64,000 nt of DNA from Larsenimonas rhizosphaerae (GTDB lineage Bacteria > Pseudomonadota > Gammaproteobacteria > Pseudomonadales > Halomonadaceae), in assembly GCF_023700005.1 (NCBI RefSeq), contig NZ_JAMLJK010000001.1, positions 1,843,096 to 1,907,095 on the forward strand, given 5' to 3'. This document shows, piece after piece, positions 63,843 through 64,000 of this stretch (its first letter is position 1; each line of letters begins with the position of its first letter). A model generated the notes under the pieces. That model ran no database searches. It was given only the letters and a program-made list of their open reading frames with translations, and had not been told where the DNA came from. Made by a program: the position numbers and the translations under genes.

Positions 63843-64000
63843 TCAGGCGATGTCGCGCCGAAACGGCGGCAGCGAGTCCAGCAGTGCCTGACCATAACGC
63901 CGGGTCAGCACACGCCGGTCCAGTAGCGTAATGGTGCCCTCATCCCCTTCCTTGCGAATCAGCCGACCACAGGCCTGAATCAGCTTGATCGAGGCATCCG
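63843..64000 (-). CDS. C-terminal end of a DinG/YoaA-type ATP-dependent helicase (partial)
   Basis: The last 52 codons are visible and run to the window edge. They contain LIQACGRLIR and EGTITLLDRRVLTRRYGQALLDSLPP, the motif VI (Q..GR.IR) and end of XPD-like DinG/YoaA helicases. The 5' part lies outside the window. YoaA and DinG cannot be told apart from this piece. Confidence 0.8.
   Translation of the reverse strand, partial: DASIKLIQACGRLIRKEGDEGTITLLDRRVLTRRYGQALLDSLPPFRRDIA

Overview
The window is about 58% G+C by eye and is densely packed with chromosomal genes of a gammaproteobacterium. The gene set fits the Halomonadaceae (Halomonas, Kushneria and relatives). Pointers are the uvrC-pgsA-tRNA(Gly-Cys-Leu) block, ihfB-lapA-lapB, relA-mazG, rlmD-cysM, the pdxJ-recO-era-rnc-lepB-lepA row followed by mucD, mucA and algU, the arginine succinyltransferase genes astB and astE, and a type II lumazine synthase. 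The genus is an inference from gene content; no 16S gene is present. I see no insertion sequence, prophage, integrase or CRISPR array.

Layout. Positions 1-6,100: start of an unknown exported protein, a GGDEF-EAL cyclic-di-GMP enzyme, an FMN riboswitch with ribH2, then astB-astE. Positions 6,100-10,800: grxD, argF, tRNA-Ala, uvrC, pgsA and three tRNAs. Positions 10,800-17,900: a zinc-ribbon protein, an LD-carboxypeptidase, a FUSC membrane protein, the sdhE-ygfX pair, ihfB-lapA-lapB, pyrF, a ComEA-like protein and fxsA. Positions 17,900-27,220: groES-groEL behind a heat-shock-like promoter, trmJ, an SbmA/YddA-type ABC transporter, proS, a lytic transglycosylase, a SlyD-like isomerase and AmpG. 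The carboxypeptidase, transglycosylase and AmpG all act in murein turnover or recycling.

Positions 27,348-37,748 hold the one clearly accessory locus: nine tightly packed, often overlapping genes for a Wzx/Wzy-type exopolysaccharide. They are a STAS protein, Wza, a Wzz-like co-polymerase without kinase domain, a Wzy/WaaL-type polymerase, a GT4 transferase, a flippase, a GT2 transferase, a fusion of a TagA/WecG transferase with the initiating phosphoglycosyl transferase, and a degenerate nucleotidyltransferase-like protein. The STAS gene in first position recalls sypA of the Vibrio syp locus, but the usual phosphorylated serine is replaced. This is the most interesting part of the window.

Positions 37,745-64,000: a SEC-C protein and an unrecognised 633-residue membrane protein back to back, topB, sodA, ppc, mazG, relA, rlmD, cysM, pdxJ (with a His-rich tail), recO, era, rnc, lepB, lepA, a small ORF, mucD, mucA, algU, a DAHP synthase and the 3' end of a DinG/YoaA-type helicase. 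The envelope-stress locus has no mucB/rseB, and a strong terminator separates algU-mucA from mucD.
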